Shown piece by piece: positions 8,406-19,800 of a stretch of 63,013 bases of DNA. The notes below the pieces were generated by a model. That model had not been told where the DNA came from, did no database searches, and saw nothing but the letters and a program-made list of their open reading frames with translations. Numbering within the stretch: the stretch's first letter is position 1; every line of letters starts with the position of its first letter. Source of the DNA: a virus; IMG/VR virus record IMGVR_UViG_3300037961_003042, positions 1-63,013 of that record. One strand, 5' to 3'. Made by a program: the position numbers and the translations under genes.

Positions 8406-11400
8406 CAGTAATACAAACTAATTTTATTAAAGGCCGAATGAATAAGTCGGTTGACGAGAGGCTACTTCCACCTGGTGAATATGTAGATGCTCAAAACGTA
8501 CGCCTTGGCTCCACGGAAGATACAGAAATAGGATCTGTAGAAAATTCAAAGGGTAATTCAATGATAGCTGAATTAAGCTATGATGGAGTTGTTTTAGATC
8601 CAGCAAGCACTAAATGCATTGGCGTGCTAGAAGATGGTGCAAACAACACTATATATTGGTTTGTAAATGACTCTAACAATGCTCAATCTGCAACAGGAAA
8701 AGTTGATATGATTGTGTCTTTTGATACTATAAACAACAACATAGTATACCATGTTATATCTACAAGTATATTAAACTTTAACGCATCTTACCTAATAAAC
8801 GGTGTAAATAAAATAGATGACTTATTGTTTTTTACTGATAATTTAAACCCCCCAAGATGTATCAATGTAACTAGAACTTACCTACCACCAACCGCCCTTG
8901 ATGTAGATCAAATTACTGATGCAGAATTAAATGTTATAAAAGCACCGCCTAAAGCGGCGCCCACAATAAATTTACTTCAATCAGGGCAGGAAGAAAACTT
9001 TTTGGTAAAAAACATAATTAGCTTTGCCTATAGATACAGGTATTTAGATGATGAATATTCCGCCATATCACCGTTTAGCGAAATAGCTTTTACCCCTGGT
9101 TTTTTTAGTTTAAACTCTAGCGATTTATCAAATGCAGGAATGGAAAACACTTTTAACACTGCGGAAGTTACTTTCCAAACCGGAAGTAAATTGGTAAAAG
9201 AAATTGATTTGTTATTCAAATATGCAAACCAACCTGGTGTATATGTAATTGAAAAATTTAATAAAGGAATACTAGGGTGGTCTAACAATATAAATAGAAC
9301 AGAAGTATTTAGACATAATCAAATATACACGGCACTTAGCGATAATCAACTTACAAGGCTGTTTGACAATGTTCCTAGAACTGCAAAATCTCAAACCATT
9401 ATGGCTAATAGATTAATGTATGGAAATTATGTTGATGGCTATAATGTAAACAATCAATTAAACTACACTGTTACAAGAACATCAGAACTAATAAACCTAC
9501 AAGAGTTTACAGGGGTATTATCGAGCGGAGATTATACCATAGATATTAGCAAAACAATTAGTAATGCTGTGGCGACATTTGATTTTACAAGCATTGACAA
9601 CGCAGCTTCATTAAAACAAGATACCCAAATTGGATTTAAATTAAACTTTATTAGTGCTGATTTTGACGCTCCCGGTGGTGGAGCTCCTCCAGGTACTCCT
9701 AGTCAAACTTTAACAATCATATCGTTTACTATTACTTTAAATCAAGATTATAACAGTATATATGATGTTTTTAGTAGTACGTTTATTAATGAAAGATTTG
9801 GAACTCCTGCAACCATAGTTGGTTCACCAACTGTTCCATTTACTACAACAAGTCCTTGCACCGGAACCACATTAACAGATATATTAAATTGTGATATTAG
9901 CGATCAAGGTACATTTCAACATTCGTATTCTGGAATTGATGCTAGAGACGAACCAATTAAAATTACTACAACCCCTGCTAGCTCCTCTGTAAGTTTTCAA
10001 TTAGTCGCTGCTGAATTTGATGATTCAACGTCAGGCGCAGCAACAACAGACATGTATGGTTATTATAAATTTACCGCAGCGCAAGCAGACTATACCTCAA
10101 ATGGGAACAGAAAAAGTTTGCACAGTAACAGAAATTATGATGTAGGTATTGTGTATATGGACGAGTATGCAAGAAGCACTACAGCGCTAACCTCTGGAGG
10201 CAACACAATATACATGCCGCCATCCAGCTCTATAACTGCTAATTCTATAAAAGTAACCATACCTATAACCATGGTGCCACCACCATGGGCTAAAAAATAT
10301 AAGTTTGTTATTAAGAGAGGTGAAGAGTCTTACGAAACAATTTACTCTGTAATTGCTTTTGATGATGATGCCACCAATTCGGTATGGATTAGGTTAGAGG
10401 GCGATAATCAAGTTAAAACTAAACAAGGTGATTTCTTAATTGTAAAAGCAGATATAAACGGCCCATTAAACACAATAGTAAAATCAAAAGTTTTAGCTAT
10501 TGAGTCAAAAGAAAATAATTTTTTAACACCCGAGGCATCTACCTCAAGTGATCCTTTTATTTCTGAACCAGCTGGCTTGTATATGAATTTAAAACCACAA
10601 GGCTTTACCATTACAGATGATGTAAACGGATTTTTTGATAGCGGGCTTTCAACTGACAGAAGTAGTAAAAGAGGAGGGCCGGTTGCAAAACTTTATGTAA
10701 ATTTATTTAGAACTATAAGTGATGGTACTGGAACGGATCAATATGAAAATGTAAGTATACCCGAGGGCTCCTTAGTTAATTTTGCAATACGAATTAATAG
10801 AAACGCATCTGATGGCGGGTTTTTAGTAGGAAGCTCGAATCAAGCCACGTATGATTATAATAGAACGGTAGAAGCATCTCAAGATTATAACACTCTCTAT
10901 GAATTTGTTATTGGCGAAGGAATAGATTTTACAGAAGGAGTAGCCTCTGGAACAGTAACCCCCGGTAATAATTTCAGCACTACGATAGGAGATAGAGATT
11001 TAGCGCCTTTCTTTCCATCTACTGGAGTAACATCTGACAATGAATATAAGTTTTTTACCGTTGGATCGGCCACGCCAGGGACAGGATTGCAAGCGGCTAC
11101 CGATGCAGGCGCCAAAGTTTCTTTAGGAATTAAAAGTGCAACAGGGGGAGACAGCGGTCAAAGAACTACTATATCGGCACAAATAACTATAAATATCGGA
11201 AGCGCATCCTTAATATTAGAAACTGAACCTTTAAATTCTGATATAGATTTATATTATGAAAATGACGAAGTGTTTACTATAACAGGAGGGTTTCATTTAT
11301 CAGGCAGCAAAACAGGAGATCAAAATCAAACAGCAGTTCAACCGGGTATTGTAAACCTAGGATTTTTTGATTGTTTTGCTTTTGGGAACGGAGCTGAAAG

Positions 11401-13354
11401 CTATAAGTATTTAGACGAGCTCGATGGTTCAAGTTTTGATTTAGGGCAAAGAACTACATCTGTGTCAGAAGAAGATTATAAAGAAGCTAACCGATACGCT
11501 AGTGTAACTTATAGTGGAATATATAACGCGGATACAAACATAAATAGATTTAATGAATTTAATTTAAGTGATGCAAACTTTAAAGATTTAGAAAAATCAT
11601 TTGGAGACATTAATATATTACATTCTTTTGAAACAAATTTATTAGTATTACAAGAAGATAAAATATCAAATGTATTATTAAGCAAACAAGCCTTGCAAGC
11701 AGCAGAAGGCGCGGGGGTAGTAGCTACCTCAACTGCGGTATTGGGAACTCAAGTAGCTAGAATTGAAGAGTATGGAATTAGCAATAACCCTGAAAGTTTT
11801 GCAGCGTACGGAGATAGCAGGTATTTTACAGACACAAGCAGAGGAGCTGTGATTCAGTTAAAAGGAACGGGCGGTATTCAGGATAAACTTACCTTAATTT
11901 CTGAATTAGGAATGAGAAGTTATTTTAGAGATAACTTTATTACCTACCCTGATACTCAAAAAATAGGGGCTTTCGATCCGTATATGAACGAATATGTATT
12001 AAGCTCTAACACTATTGGATTACCTAATGCTTATCAAGCAAGCACCGAAATACCTGTTGAATGTGGAGCTACATTTGGCCCTTACAATTATGACGATCCT
12101 ATAATATATAACGTAAATTTAGGAGAAGCTCAAGGAAATGTTGTTGTAACATATGTAATAACAGGTACAGTAGCCATAGATTACGAATGGAGTTCTACCA
12201 CTGGAAACATACCTGCCGCTACAGGATCTGGTAGTTTTAATTTTAATAAGAACACAGGCACTCCAACTAATTTAAAAATAACAATTACTCCTACTGGATC
12301 ATACACGGCTAAATTTAAAGTAAATTGCCCAACAGTAAATGAGCTAACAATTATAAATGTAGCACTTGGTTCAGTTTCTGATGACGGATTATTTATACAT
12401 GACGAGTTTTATTGGAGCGATGGTACAACTACTAGTCCGGTAGAAAGCGTACAAACAGCTTTTAGTTTTACACCATTTGACACCAATAGATTGGCTAGGT
12501 ACACTAGTATTACAGGTATCGAATCTGAAGGTATATTCCCTCCTAGCGGAGCAGCCGTGCGAATGGCTTCAAACAAAATAGAATTTGACACATTAGTGTT
12601 TAGTCCAGCATCTGGTTATCCAGGGCCTACTATTCCGCCGGCTGCAGATAAGTTTTCATTCTTAGTTTCTAATACACTTTACACATCTTCTCAAACGGAT
12701 ATTAATGCATTAGTAGCTGCGGCTACAGATATTACAACTGTAGCAAATCCATCAACCGGATACTATGAGGGCAGCTTTACATACAGTAATCCTACTAATC
12801 AAACGTATTTATACTTAATATACAACTATGCAGGGGTGGCTCCAATTACTTTAGAATTTGGAACTACATCGTTGCTTGCTTGTTGTTTAGGTTCGTCTTC
12901 TTCATACTACTTGAATACATCGAGCTTTAGCACAGCTACATCAGTTTATACAGATGCTAACCTTACTACATTAGCAACCGATGGATTTTACAAGGATTCA
13001 GGTGGAACCGTAAGAGAGCAATCAAGTGGATTGTTAATATCAAGCGCGGCTTGTTCCACGTGTAACTATATTTACATATCAGCTGTTAGGTCAAGCACTA
13101 CCGATTTATGTACCAATAATTATGTGATGTCTGTACAAGCACAAACTGTAAGTAACAATGCATTTGCTAGTGTGGCACCGGGTGATGTGTTAACTGTATT
13201 GCCAGCTGGATTACCAGGCTTTATAGCATATAGTGCAGTTCAAAATGAAGATACTGCAACAGGCACTACATATAGAATTGCACAGGTAAATGCTAGTGGA
13301 GAAATAATAACATTATATTATGGAGGAACAGGGGTTTGTGGCGCACCACTATAA
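8402..13354 (+). CDS. Muzzle / tail stabilization protein (P22 gp10-like)
   Basis: The 1650-residue product opens with the characteristic beginning of podovirus stabilization proteins: FxKGRMNKSVDERLLPPGEY, then DAQNVR and a glycine-rich SVENSKGN segment within the first 60 residues. In P22 and crAss-like phages this family closes the tail channel and forms the bulk of the tail tube or muzzle. The remainder is beta-rich, Ser/Thr/Gly-rich and consistent with an extended propeller plus immunoglobulin-like modules. The C-terminal ~200 residues contain unusual cysteine pairs (CCLG, CSTC). It is followed 10 bases later by a small gene that looks like a separated muzzle domain. Confidence 0.8.
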   Translation: MTVIQTNFIKGRMNKSVDERLLPPGEYVDAQNVRLGSTEDTEIGSVENSKGNSMIAELSYDGVVLDPASTKCIGVLEDGANNTIYWFVNDSNNAQSATGKVDMIVSFDTINNNIVYHVISTSILNFNASYLINGVNKIDDLLFFTDNLNPPRCINVTRTYLPPTALDVDQITDAELNVIKAPPKAAPTINLLQSGQEENFLVKNIISFAYRYRYLDDEYSAISPFSEIAFTPGFFSLNSSDLSNAGMENTFNTAEVTFQTGSKLVKEIDLLFKYANQPGVYVIEKFNKGILGWSNNINRTEVFRHNQIYTALSDNQLTRLFDNVPRTAKSQTIMANRLMYGNYVDGYNVNNQLNYTVTRTSELINLQEFTGVLSSGDYTIDISKTISNAVATFDFTSIDNAASLKQDTQIGFKLNFISADFDAPGGGAPPGTPSQTLTIISFTITLNQDYNSIYDVFSSTFINERFGTPATIVGSPTVPFTTTSPCTGTTLTDILNCDISDQGTFQHSYSGIDARDEPIKITTTPASSSVSFQLVAAEFDDSTSGAATTDMYGYYKFTAAQADYTSNGNRKSLHSNRNYDVGIVYMDEYARSTTALTSGGNTIYMPPSSSITANSIKVTIPITMVPPPWAKKYKFVIKRGEESYETIYSVIAFDDDATNSVWIRLEGDNQVKTKQGDFLIVKADINGPLNTIVKSKVLAIESKENNFLTPEASTSSDPFISEPAGLYMNLKPQGFTITDDVNGFFDSGLSTDRSSKRGGPVAKLYVNLFRTISDGTGTDQYENVSIPEGSLVNFAIRINRNASDGGFLVGSSNQATYDYNRTVEASQDYNTLYEFVIGEGIDFTEGVASGTVTPGNNFSTTIGDRDLAPFFPSTGVTSDNEYKFFTVGSATPGTGLQAATDAGAKVSLGIKSATGGDSGQRTTISAQITINIGSASLILETEPLNSDIDLYYENDEVFTITGGFHLSGSKTGDQNQTAVQPGIVNLGFFDCFAFGNGAESYKYLDELDGSSFDLGQRTTSVSEEDYKEANRYASVTYSGIYNADTNINRFNEFNLSDANFKDLEKSFGDINILHSFETNLLVLQEDKISNVLLSKQALQAAEGAGVVATSTAVLGTQVARIEEYGISNNPESFAAYGDSRYFTDTSRGAVIQLKGTGGIQDKLTLISELGMRSYFRDNFITYPDTQKIGAFDPYMNEYVLSSNTIGLPNAYQASTEIPVECGATFGPYNYDDPIIYNVNLGEAQGNVVVTYVITGTVAIDYEWSSTTGNIPAATGSGSFNFNKNTGTPTNLKITITPTGSYTAKFKVNCPTVNELTIINVALGSVSDDGLFIHDEFYWSDGTTTSPVESVQTAFSFTPFDTNRLARYTSITGIESEGIFPPSGAAVRMASNKIEFDTLVFSPASGYPGPTIPPAADKFSFLVSNTLYTSSQTDINALVAAATDITTVANPSTGYYEGSFTYSNPTNQTYLYLIYNYAGVAPITLEFGTTSLLACCLGSSSSYYLNTSSFSTATSVYTDANLTTLATDGFYKDSGGTVREQSSGLLISSAACSTCNYIYISAVRSSTTDLCTNNYVMSVQAQTVSNNAFASVAPGDVLTVLPAGLPGFIAYSAVQNEDTATGTTYRIAQVNASGEIITLYYGGTGVCGAPL

Positions 13355-13363
13355 AATAAAAAT

Positions 13364-14113
13364 ATGGCAGCAGTAACATTAACATATAGCGAAACTTCAA
13401 AAGGATGGCCATCATTCTATTCATTTATACCTGAAAAAATGATTGGCATGAATAATTATTTGTATTCATTTAAGGGAGGTAAGTTGTACAGACACAACAC
13501 AAATGCTTTACGAAACAACTATTATGGCGTGCAATACAACTCCACCATTTCAAGTATATTTAATATCAAGCCTTTAGAGGTTAAATTATTTAAAACTATA
13601 TCACTAGAATCAGATGCTGCTTGGGCAGCCACTTACAATTCAGACATGCATAATCCTGGTGGTAGTTTGCTATCCTCTTACTTTGTTCAAAAAGAAACGG
13701 ATTGGTTTTCTTTTTTAAGGGCAGATGAAAATACGGTTAACTTTAATTTAAGATCTGCGAATGGTATAGGAGATGTTGTATCAGTAGATTCTACGGATTT
13801 AGCGGCAGTGCTGTTGACTTTTGATGTAGAGGTTGGTTCAATTATATCTGATAGAGATACAGTTTATTTTGGAAACACACCTACATTAGGAGGTTCGGTG
13901 GCAGCACACGACTCCAAAACAGTGACAATTGACACCACTATAGCGGGTGGCGCTGTGCCTACAGTTGGCTCGTTTATTTGCTATATTAAAAACAGCGTAG
14001 CTGAATCACACGGGGTGAGAGGGCATTACTTAGAATTTACATTAACAAATACTGATACCACGCCTACAGAACTATTCGCCGTAAAAAGCAGTATGTTTAA
14101 AAGTTACCCTTAA
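13364..14113 (+). CDS. Muzzle-associated virion protein
   Basis: This 249-residue protein begins with TYSETSKGWPSFYSFIPE, a segment I associate with the C-terminal part of muzzle proteins or stand-alone tail proteins in marine Bacteroidota phages. The rest is beta-rich with aromatic residues and no catalytic motif. It probably decorates or completes the tail stem built by the preceding 1650-residue protein. It lies between that gene and a promoter that restarts transcription for the internal virion proteins. The family assignment is from memory of similar proteins and remains moderate. Confidence 0.55.
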   Translation: MAAVTLTYSETSKGWPSFYSFIPEKMIGMNNYLYSFKGGKLYRHNTNALRNNYYGVQYNSTISSIFNIKPLEVKLFKTISLESDAAWAATYNSDMHNPGGSLLSSYFVQKETDWFSFLRADENTVNFNLRSANGIGDVVSVDSTDLAAVLLTFDVEVGSIISDRDTVYFGNTPTLGGSVAAHDSKTVTIDTTIAGGAVPTVGSFICYIKNSVAESHGVRGHYLEFTLTNTDTTPTELFAVKSSMFKSYP

Positions 14114-14119
14114 AATTTG

Positions 14120-14127
14120 TATCTTTG
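14120..14127 (+). promoter_or_regulatory. Promoter for the internal virion protein operon
   Basis: TATCTTTG is a perfect -7 element. A near-consensus TTTA lies 20 bases upstream (14096-14099), the same spacing seen in the consensus promoters at 24677-24708 and 40237-40268. The ATG follows at 14153. Confidence 0.55.
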
Positions 14128-14152
14128 TTATTAATCTTTTAAATTTATTAAT

Positions 14153-15040
14153 ATGTCAGGAGTAGGAGCGGCAGGATCAGCAGCAGGATCCGCAGCAGGA
14201 TCAACAACAGCAACAGGATTATCCGCGGGAATGTCAACTGCACTTGGAGTAGTAGGAGCATTTGGAGCATTATTTGGAATAGCTGGCGCCATATCACAAG
14301 CTACAGCAGCAAGAAGAGCTATTGATAGGGCTAATGAAGAATCTGCTTTAGCCGTGGCTAAAGCTAGGGATAAATTAAGTAAAATTGAGTCTTTAGAATT
14401 AGAACTGCCTATGATTAAAGTAGATCAAATACAAAAAGACTCTTTAAGACAGAGAAAACAATTACTTGATGCGGTACGAGGCTCAGGGCAAAGAGCGGTA
14501 CTTGGAGGCGTGCCTGTTATAGGCGAACAGGTTTCAAAAGAAAAACAAGAAACAAGAGGTGTTTTAGAAAAAGAAATCAAGGATCGTCAAGATAAAATTT
14601 TAGTTGAAGAAGCGAAAAAAGATCAACTAGAATTAGACATGTTAACCGCAGAAGGAGTGGCTGCTAGACAAAGAGCAACGGCAGCTGCAAAAAATGAAGC
14701 AGCTGCAATAGCGGGAGCTGGTAAATCAGCTGCGGCATTAGGTGGAGAAGTTTTAGGTTTGACTAATTTATATGGCGGCGAAAATAGATTTCAAAGAAAT
14801 ATAGATAAATATTTAGAAGGAAAAGATCTTGGTGAAACTTTTGATAGAGATGCGTTTGCTTCGTTTGTAGAAGAAAGAGCAGGAATCGGTGTTGATTCAG
14901 CTGCTACTTATGGAGATGCAACTGATTTAATTAAGTCGGGAGTTACAACCGTAGATGGAACTGAGATGGATTTATATGAATTATATTTACAAGAAAATCC
15001 TTTTGGCCCTAAAAATATTTCACCAGTAGTAGAAGATTAA
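14153..15040 (+). CDS. Small internal virion protein with N-terminal hydrophobic segment
   Basis: A 295-residue product. The N-terminus is a Gly/Ala/Ser-rich tract (residues 1-25), followed by a glycine-rich hydrophobic helix (about 28-50) and then Ala/Lys/Glu-rich helices with coiled-coil character to about residue 200. This layout (hydrophobic N-terminal helix plus long alanine-rich helices) is typical of the smallest ejection protein of podoviruses (T7 gp14-like), which inserts into the outer membrane during DNA delivery. It is first in a three-gene block of internal proteins with its own promoter. Assignment is by architecture and gene order. Confidence 0.6.
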   Translation: MSGVGAAGSAAGSAAGSTTATGLSAGMSTALGVVGAFGALFGIAGAISQATAARRAIDRANEESALAVAKARDKLSKIESLELELPMIKVDQIQKDSLRQRKQLLDAVRGSGQRAVLGGVPVIGEQVSKEKQETRGVLEKEIKDRQDKILVEEAKKDQLELDMLTAEGVAARQRATAAAKNEAAAIAGAGKSAAALGGEVLGLTNLYGGENRFQRNIDKYLEGKDLGETFDRDAFASFVEERAGIGVDSAATYGDATDLIKSGVTTVDGTEMDLYELYLQENPFGPKNISPVVED

Positions 15041-15041
15041 A

Positions 15042-16877
15042 ATGGCACAAGACAATAGAACTTATTACAACCGTAGAGGAAACCAGTTTACAGGAATGTT
15101 TGATTCAGGCCCTGGAAGCGATTTTGTACCTGTAGATTGGGGGAAAATTACAGGGGATATTGTAAGCACGTTAAGATCTGTTGAGCAAGAAAGACAAGCT
15201 AAAAGGGATGATATACAAACCAAGACCGATGAGCTGCTTACAGACTTAAGAGATTATCAAGCTGGAGGCAACAATACATTTAATGGATATGTTTTAGACG
15301 GCTCCACTCAAGTAAAAGATTATTTGTTAATGCAAAACAAATTATTAAAACAAGGCAAGCTTGATCCAAATTCATACACAAGAAGCTCACAATTATTGCA
15401 AGACGATTGGAATTCCTTTCAAGAAGCAGCTGCAACTTTTAATGAAGATTATGCTAAAGCAATTGAAACTGTTAATTCAGGAGATGCTTCCAAATTAGCT
15501 TTGATGAGTTTTGAAGACATGCAAAATGCAACAGATATACAAAACAGTAGATTAGTAATTAATACTGACGGGCGATTGTATTCACAAACAGGTGATGGGA
15601 AGTTAGTGGGTTTTACAAATATGAATGCTAGACAAAAAGACTTACCAAAAGATTACGACATTATGGCTGGGACTAAAGTTTTTGCATCAACTTTAGGCAA
15701 ATATAAAAAAGCTTATCCAAAAATGACAGTTGAAGATATTACTAAGCAGCCAGATTTTGAAAAAGCAAGAGACACATTTATTGATGGCGTGCTTAATCAG
15801 GGAACAGGTAGAGACTTCTTAAGTATATTAACACAAAATGGATACGAGCTAACTCAAGATCCATCTAAGGCAGATGGCAACACCATACTGGTAAAAGCAG
15901 ATTCAAATGGATTACTGCAGCCAGATAAAAAGTCTCTAAAAAAACACAGAGATGCTGCTAAGAAAATATTAGAACAAGCAATTAGTGTTCAGCTTGACAG
16001 GATTGAATCACCAGGTGGTACAGTATCTGACGCCTTAACATTATATGATAGAAAACAAGGTGATGCATTAAAAAATAGTGGTGATGTGTATGCATTAGTA
16101 GCTGGACTTTCTTCGGGTGATGCCAGTGCAGTTGAAACCTCAGCCACACAATTAATGCAACAGTTCAGCGGAATAGATAGGATTAAGAATATTGTTGATA
16201 GTATTGGTAGAAATGTAGGAATTGAAGTATATACTAGTGGAAAGACACAACCAGTACCAGTTAACTTTACTGATCCAAATGGTAATCGTAAAACAAGGGA
16301 GCAAATTACCGCTGAATTATTCCCATTATTCTATGGAGATAAATTGAGCACACAGCAGTTTAGTGAAATAGTTTCTGGATATACAGGTGGATTAGAAGAA
16401 AATGCAAGAAACATGTTCCAAACAAGTGGTTATTCAAATCCATTAATTGATGATGCTTCAGATATATATAATTTAGATCAAGGCAGGCCTAAAGAAATCT
16501 CGAGAACAAACATTATTACAGAAGACATACTTACAGCAGCTGGTGACCATAGCGGTAAGATTAAAGAAATATTAAACGATGAAGATAAAGAAGAGTCGGT
16601 AAAAATGCAAGAAATAAAACAATTGAATAAAGTATATCAACAACAATTAGAACCGTTACTGAGATATACTGATAAAGAAGGCGCAACCAAGTCTCTTAAC
16701 TTAGAACAGGATAGCGGAGGCAATTTAGTTGTTGTTGAGGGAGGTAGAACATATACTATAGTTGACACCGTTACTGGAAATGTAAATATAAATCAATTAC
16801 AAGATCTTATAAATGCTAAGCAAGCACCTGAGGGGGCACGTACCGGAGGAGGCGAAGGGCGTATGTCACGTTTTTAA
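15042..16877 (+). CDS. Internal virion (ejection/cargo) protein
   Basis: This 611-residue protein is predominantly helical and charged, with no signal peptide and no enzymatic signature that I can identify. It starts one base after the preceding stop and is followed by the giant 2439-residue protein, so it is the middle member of the internal protein triplet. In podoviruses such triplets (gp14/15/16-like, or crAss cargo proteins) are packaged with the genome and ejected. The C-terminus is Gly/Arg-rich (residues ~598-611). The role is inferred from position. Confidence 0.55.
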   Translation: MAQDNRTYYNRRGNQFTGMFDSGPGSDFVPVDWGKITGDIVSTLRSVEQERQAKRDDIQTKTDELLTDLRDYQAGGNNTFNGYVLDGSTQVKDYLLMQNKLLKQGKLDPNSYTRSSQLLQDDWNSFQEAAATFNEDYAKAIETVNSGDASKLALMSFEDMQNATDIQNSRLVINTDGRLYSQTGDGKLVGFTNMNARQKDLPKDYDIMAGTKVFASTLGKYKKAYPKMTVEDITKQPDFEKARDTFIDGVLNQGTGRDFLSILTQNGYELTQDPSKADGNTILVKADSNGLLQPDKKSLKKHRDAAKKILEQAISVQLDRIESPGGTVSDALTLYDRKQGDALKNSGDVYALVAGLSSGDASAVETSATQLMQQFSGIDRIKNIVDSIGRNVGIEVYTSGKTQPVPVNFTDPNGNRKTREQITAELFPLFYGDKLSTQQFSEIVSGYTGGLEENARNMFQTSGYSNPLIDDASDIYNLDQGRPKEISRTNIITEDILTAAGDHSGKIKEILNDEDKEESVKMQEIKQLNKVYQQQLEPLLRYTDKEGATKSLNLEQDSGGNLVVVEGGRTYTIVDTVTGNVNINQLQDLINAKQAPEGARTGGGEGRMSRF

Positions 16878-16886
16878 TATTAAGAT

Positions 16887-19800
16887 ATGAATGAAGAAGC
16901 ATTACAGCAGATATATTCTTTAGCAGTTGAAGAAGGTTATACTGGAGATATGGCAGAATTTTACACGCTACTCCAAACAAACGGTGATGCTCTAAATACA
17001 GTTTATGATATTGCAAAAGATGAAGGATATAAAAACTCTCAAAAATCCTTTGAGGTATTACTAGGCTTAAAAAAAAAAGAAGAAAATTTTCCAGAGTTAT
17101 TTCCTTCCAAATATCAAAGTTCAAATTTACCTTCGGATTTAGATTTGAATATTAAAATTGATAATAAAGAAACATATTTCAAAATTAAGGATGATCCAGA
17201 GTTAAACCAAATAGCCATAAAAGATAATGCTTTCTTTGACAAAATAGATAAGGAGCTACAAAAAGATTACGGAAAAAAAGAAGAGTTAAAACCAGGTACT
17301 TTACTAATACCTCAAAGAGAAATTAATCCTGAGACGGGGCAAAAATTTTCAGATGCCACCCCTACATACATATCAAACTTAGTTTTACAAATGTCAGAGC
17401 TTCCGGAAAACGTAAAGCCTTTACTTAAAAAATATATAAACATAAGTCGAGATAAAAGTTATGATTCTCGAAAAGATGTCCCGGCAGTTCCAGGCAGCAC
17501 TCAACCTACTATGGTGGAAAGCCTTGTAGATCGAATTGAATTAATACGAAAGAATGCCCCTTATATGAATAAAGAGGAGCTTGCAAAGCTTATTAAAGAT
17601 AACCCCGAAGTAATAAAAGAATTTGATAGTATAGCAATGAGTGAGCTTGAAAAATTTACAGACATAACTCCGGAAACTTTTTACAAGTACAATAAGGATA
17701 ACCGCTCTGTTGAAACGCGTGAAAAGAAAGATGCTCCTCAAGAAAAATTAGAAATAGTTCAAGATTTATTTAGTGGTATCCAAGGGTTTGACTTAAATGA
17801 ACTAACTAATTACATTGATGAAGATGTGGTGTCTTATGAATCTGATCCACTAACTGATATACAGGAGGCGTTTATAGGCAGAAGTAGTGTGGAAATAGGA
17901 AAACGAAATCGAGTTATTCAGGCAATTCAAGATGGGAATTTAGATTTACTAGCAAAATATTCTAATCAAAATTATGAAGATGAAGATGATGCAGAAAGAA
18001 ATGCTTTGGCACTTGACATGGAAAAAGCAAGAGCTCTTGGAATGTATGTGGAAGACAAAGTACAGTTTATTAATGATCGCATTGCGACTCTTAAATTAAA
18101 TCCAGAAAAAAATAAAGAAGCGATTGATAAACTTACAGAAGATAGAAAAAATTTAGTAATAAATTTTGGTCAATTCAATCGTCAGAACTTACCGTTTTTA
18201 AACAACTATATGTATCAGAAAAAACAGAGACTTGCAGATGAATACGTTTCTGGAGATATGGGCTTGTATAATCCAGGTGATGTTTTGCACGGGGGATATG
18301 TGGGTGTTAGAGAAGTTTTAGAAGGCGGATATGGGGCGGCAGTAGATGTAACATCTATGGTTTTAGATAAGTTTGGGTTAGATCCCTTGGCAGAGGATTT
18401 ACGTATACATCGTAGTTTGAATAATTTATTGTGGACAGATAACTCTATATATTCGTACGCTTCGGGAAAGGTGGTGATGCATAATGGGAAAAAATATATA
18501 GTAACCCCAGAAGGTCAAGTGATAGATGAAGAACGAGAAGTGGACGTTGCTTTTTTTGGTGAGCAAGCAGGAATTGATATTAATGAAATACGAAATAAAG
18601 CTAGAACTTCTAAGAAAACAGAATCTACCGTAAGTTTGTATGGAACTTATGCCACAGGAGCAAATGTCCTGGGAAATTTGGTGGTTCAGATAGGAGGAAT
18701 GAAAGGAGTTGGAGCGGTTTTAAAAGGTGGGGGAAAGCTTGCGACTTCAATGGGCGTTAACACATTAAGCAAAACAGCAACCATGAGGGCTAATGCTATG
18801 ATTAGCACAGGGGCGGTAATTTATTCTACAACATACAACCAAGCGCTAGAAGAAGCTAGAAGTTTAGGTCTACCGGAACCAATGGCTCAAAAGTATGCTG
18901 ATGAAATAGCTACCACAACTAGTGTTGTAGGATCATTAGCCGCTGTAACTATTTCTCCGAACTTTGGCGCTCAACAATTATTCGCTAGAACATCACCAAA
19001 ACAAATAGCTAGATATTTAATTAAAAACAAAACCACCGACAACATCCCTGATAAAGTTTTACAGTTTTTAAAAGGCGCAGCCGTAGAGGGAACTTTTGAG
19101 GCTATACAGGAATCTACAGAATTATTTGCAGAAGATTATGCAAGAAGAAAAATTAATAAAGAACTGGGGGAAGAATTATTTAAACCTGTGTTTACTAAAA
19201 CAAGTGTTATAAACAACACTATTGCTGCTTTTGCCTCAGCCGGTTTACTTGGTGGAGCTGGCAGGGTAAATACATCTAGGGTTACTTTCTACAATAGACT
19301 AGGATCTAATCAAGAATTGTTTCAAAAATATATGAAGATGTATGTGGAGCAAGGATTAATTGATCAAATTGGTGCGGATAAAATTGTTAACGAAGTAAAG
19401 AACTATCATCAATACAAAAATAAATTACCAGAAAATTTAAGAAATAGTTCTGATGCCATCAAACTAACTAACTTGTTAGCAGAAAAAGCCAGATTACAAG
19501 ACTTATTGAAAACTCAAGATGAAGTTTTTAATAAAGATACTCGAACAAGAATAGAAGCGATTGACAACGAAGTCAAGCGTATATCAGATAAAGCTGCAGG
19601 TAAAAAGACATCACCTTCTCCAGAAATAAAAGAAGAACAAACCATTACAGATCAACAAGCCATTGACGCAATAGCAAAAGATAACGAAGGTAGAAAGGAA
19701 AGAGGTGAAGAATTAATAGGATTTACCGAGCAAGATATATCAAATAAAAAACAAGAACTTTTAAAACAACAACAAGATGCCAGTACGGAGCAGAGCGCAG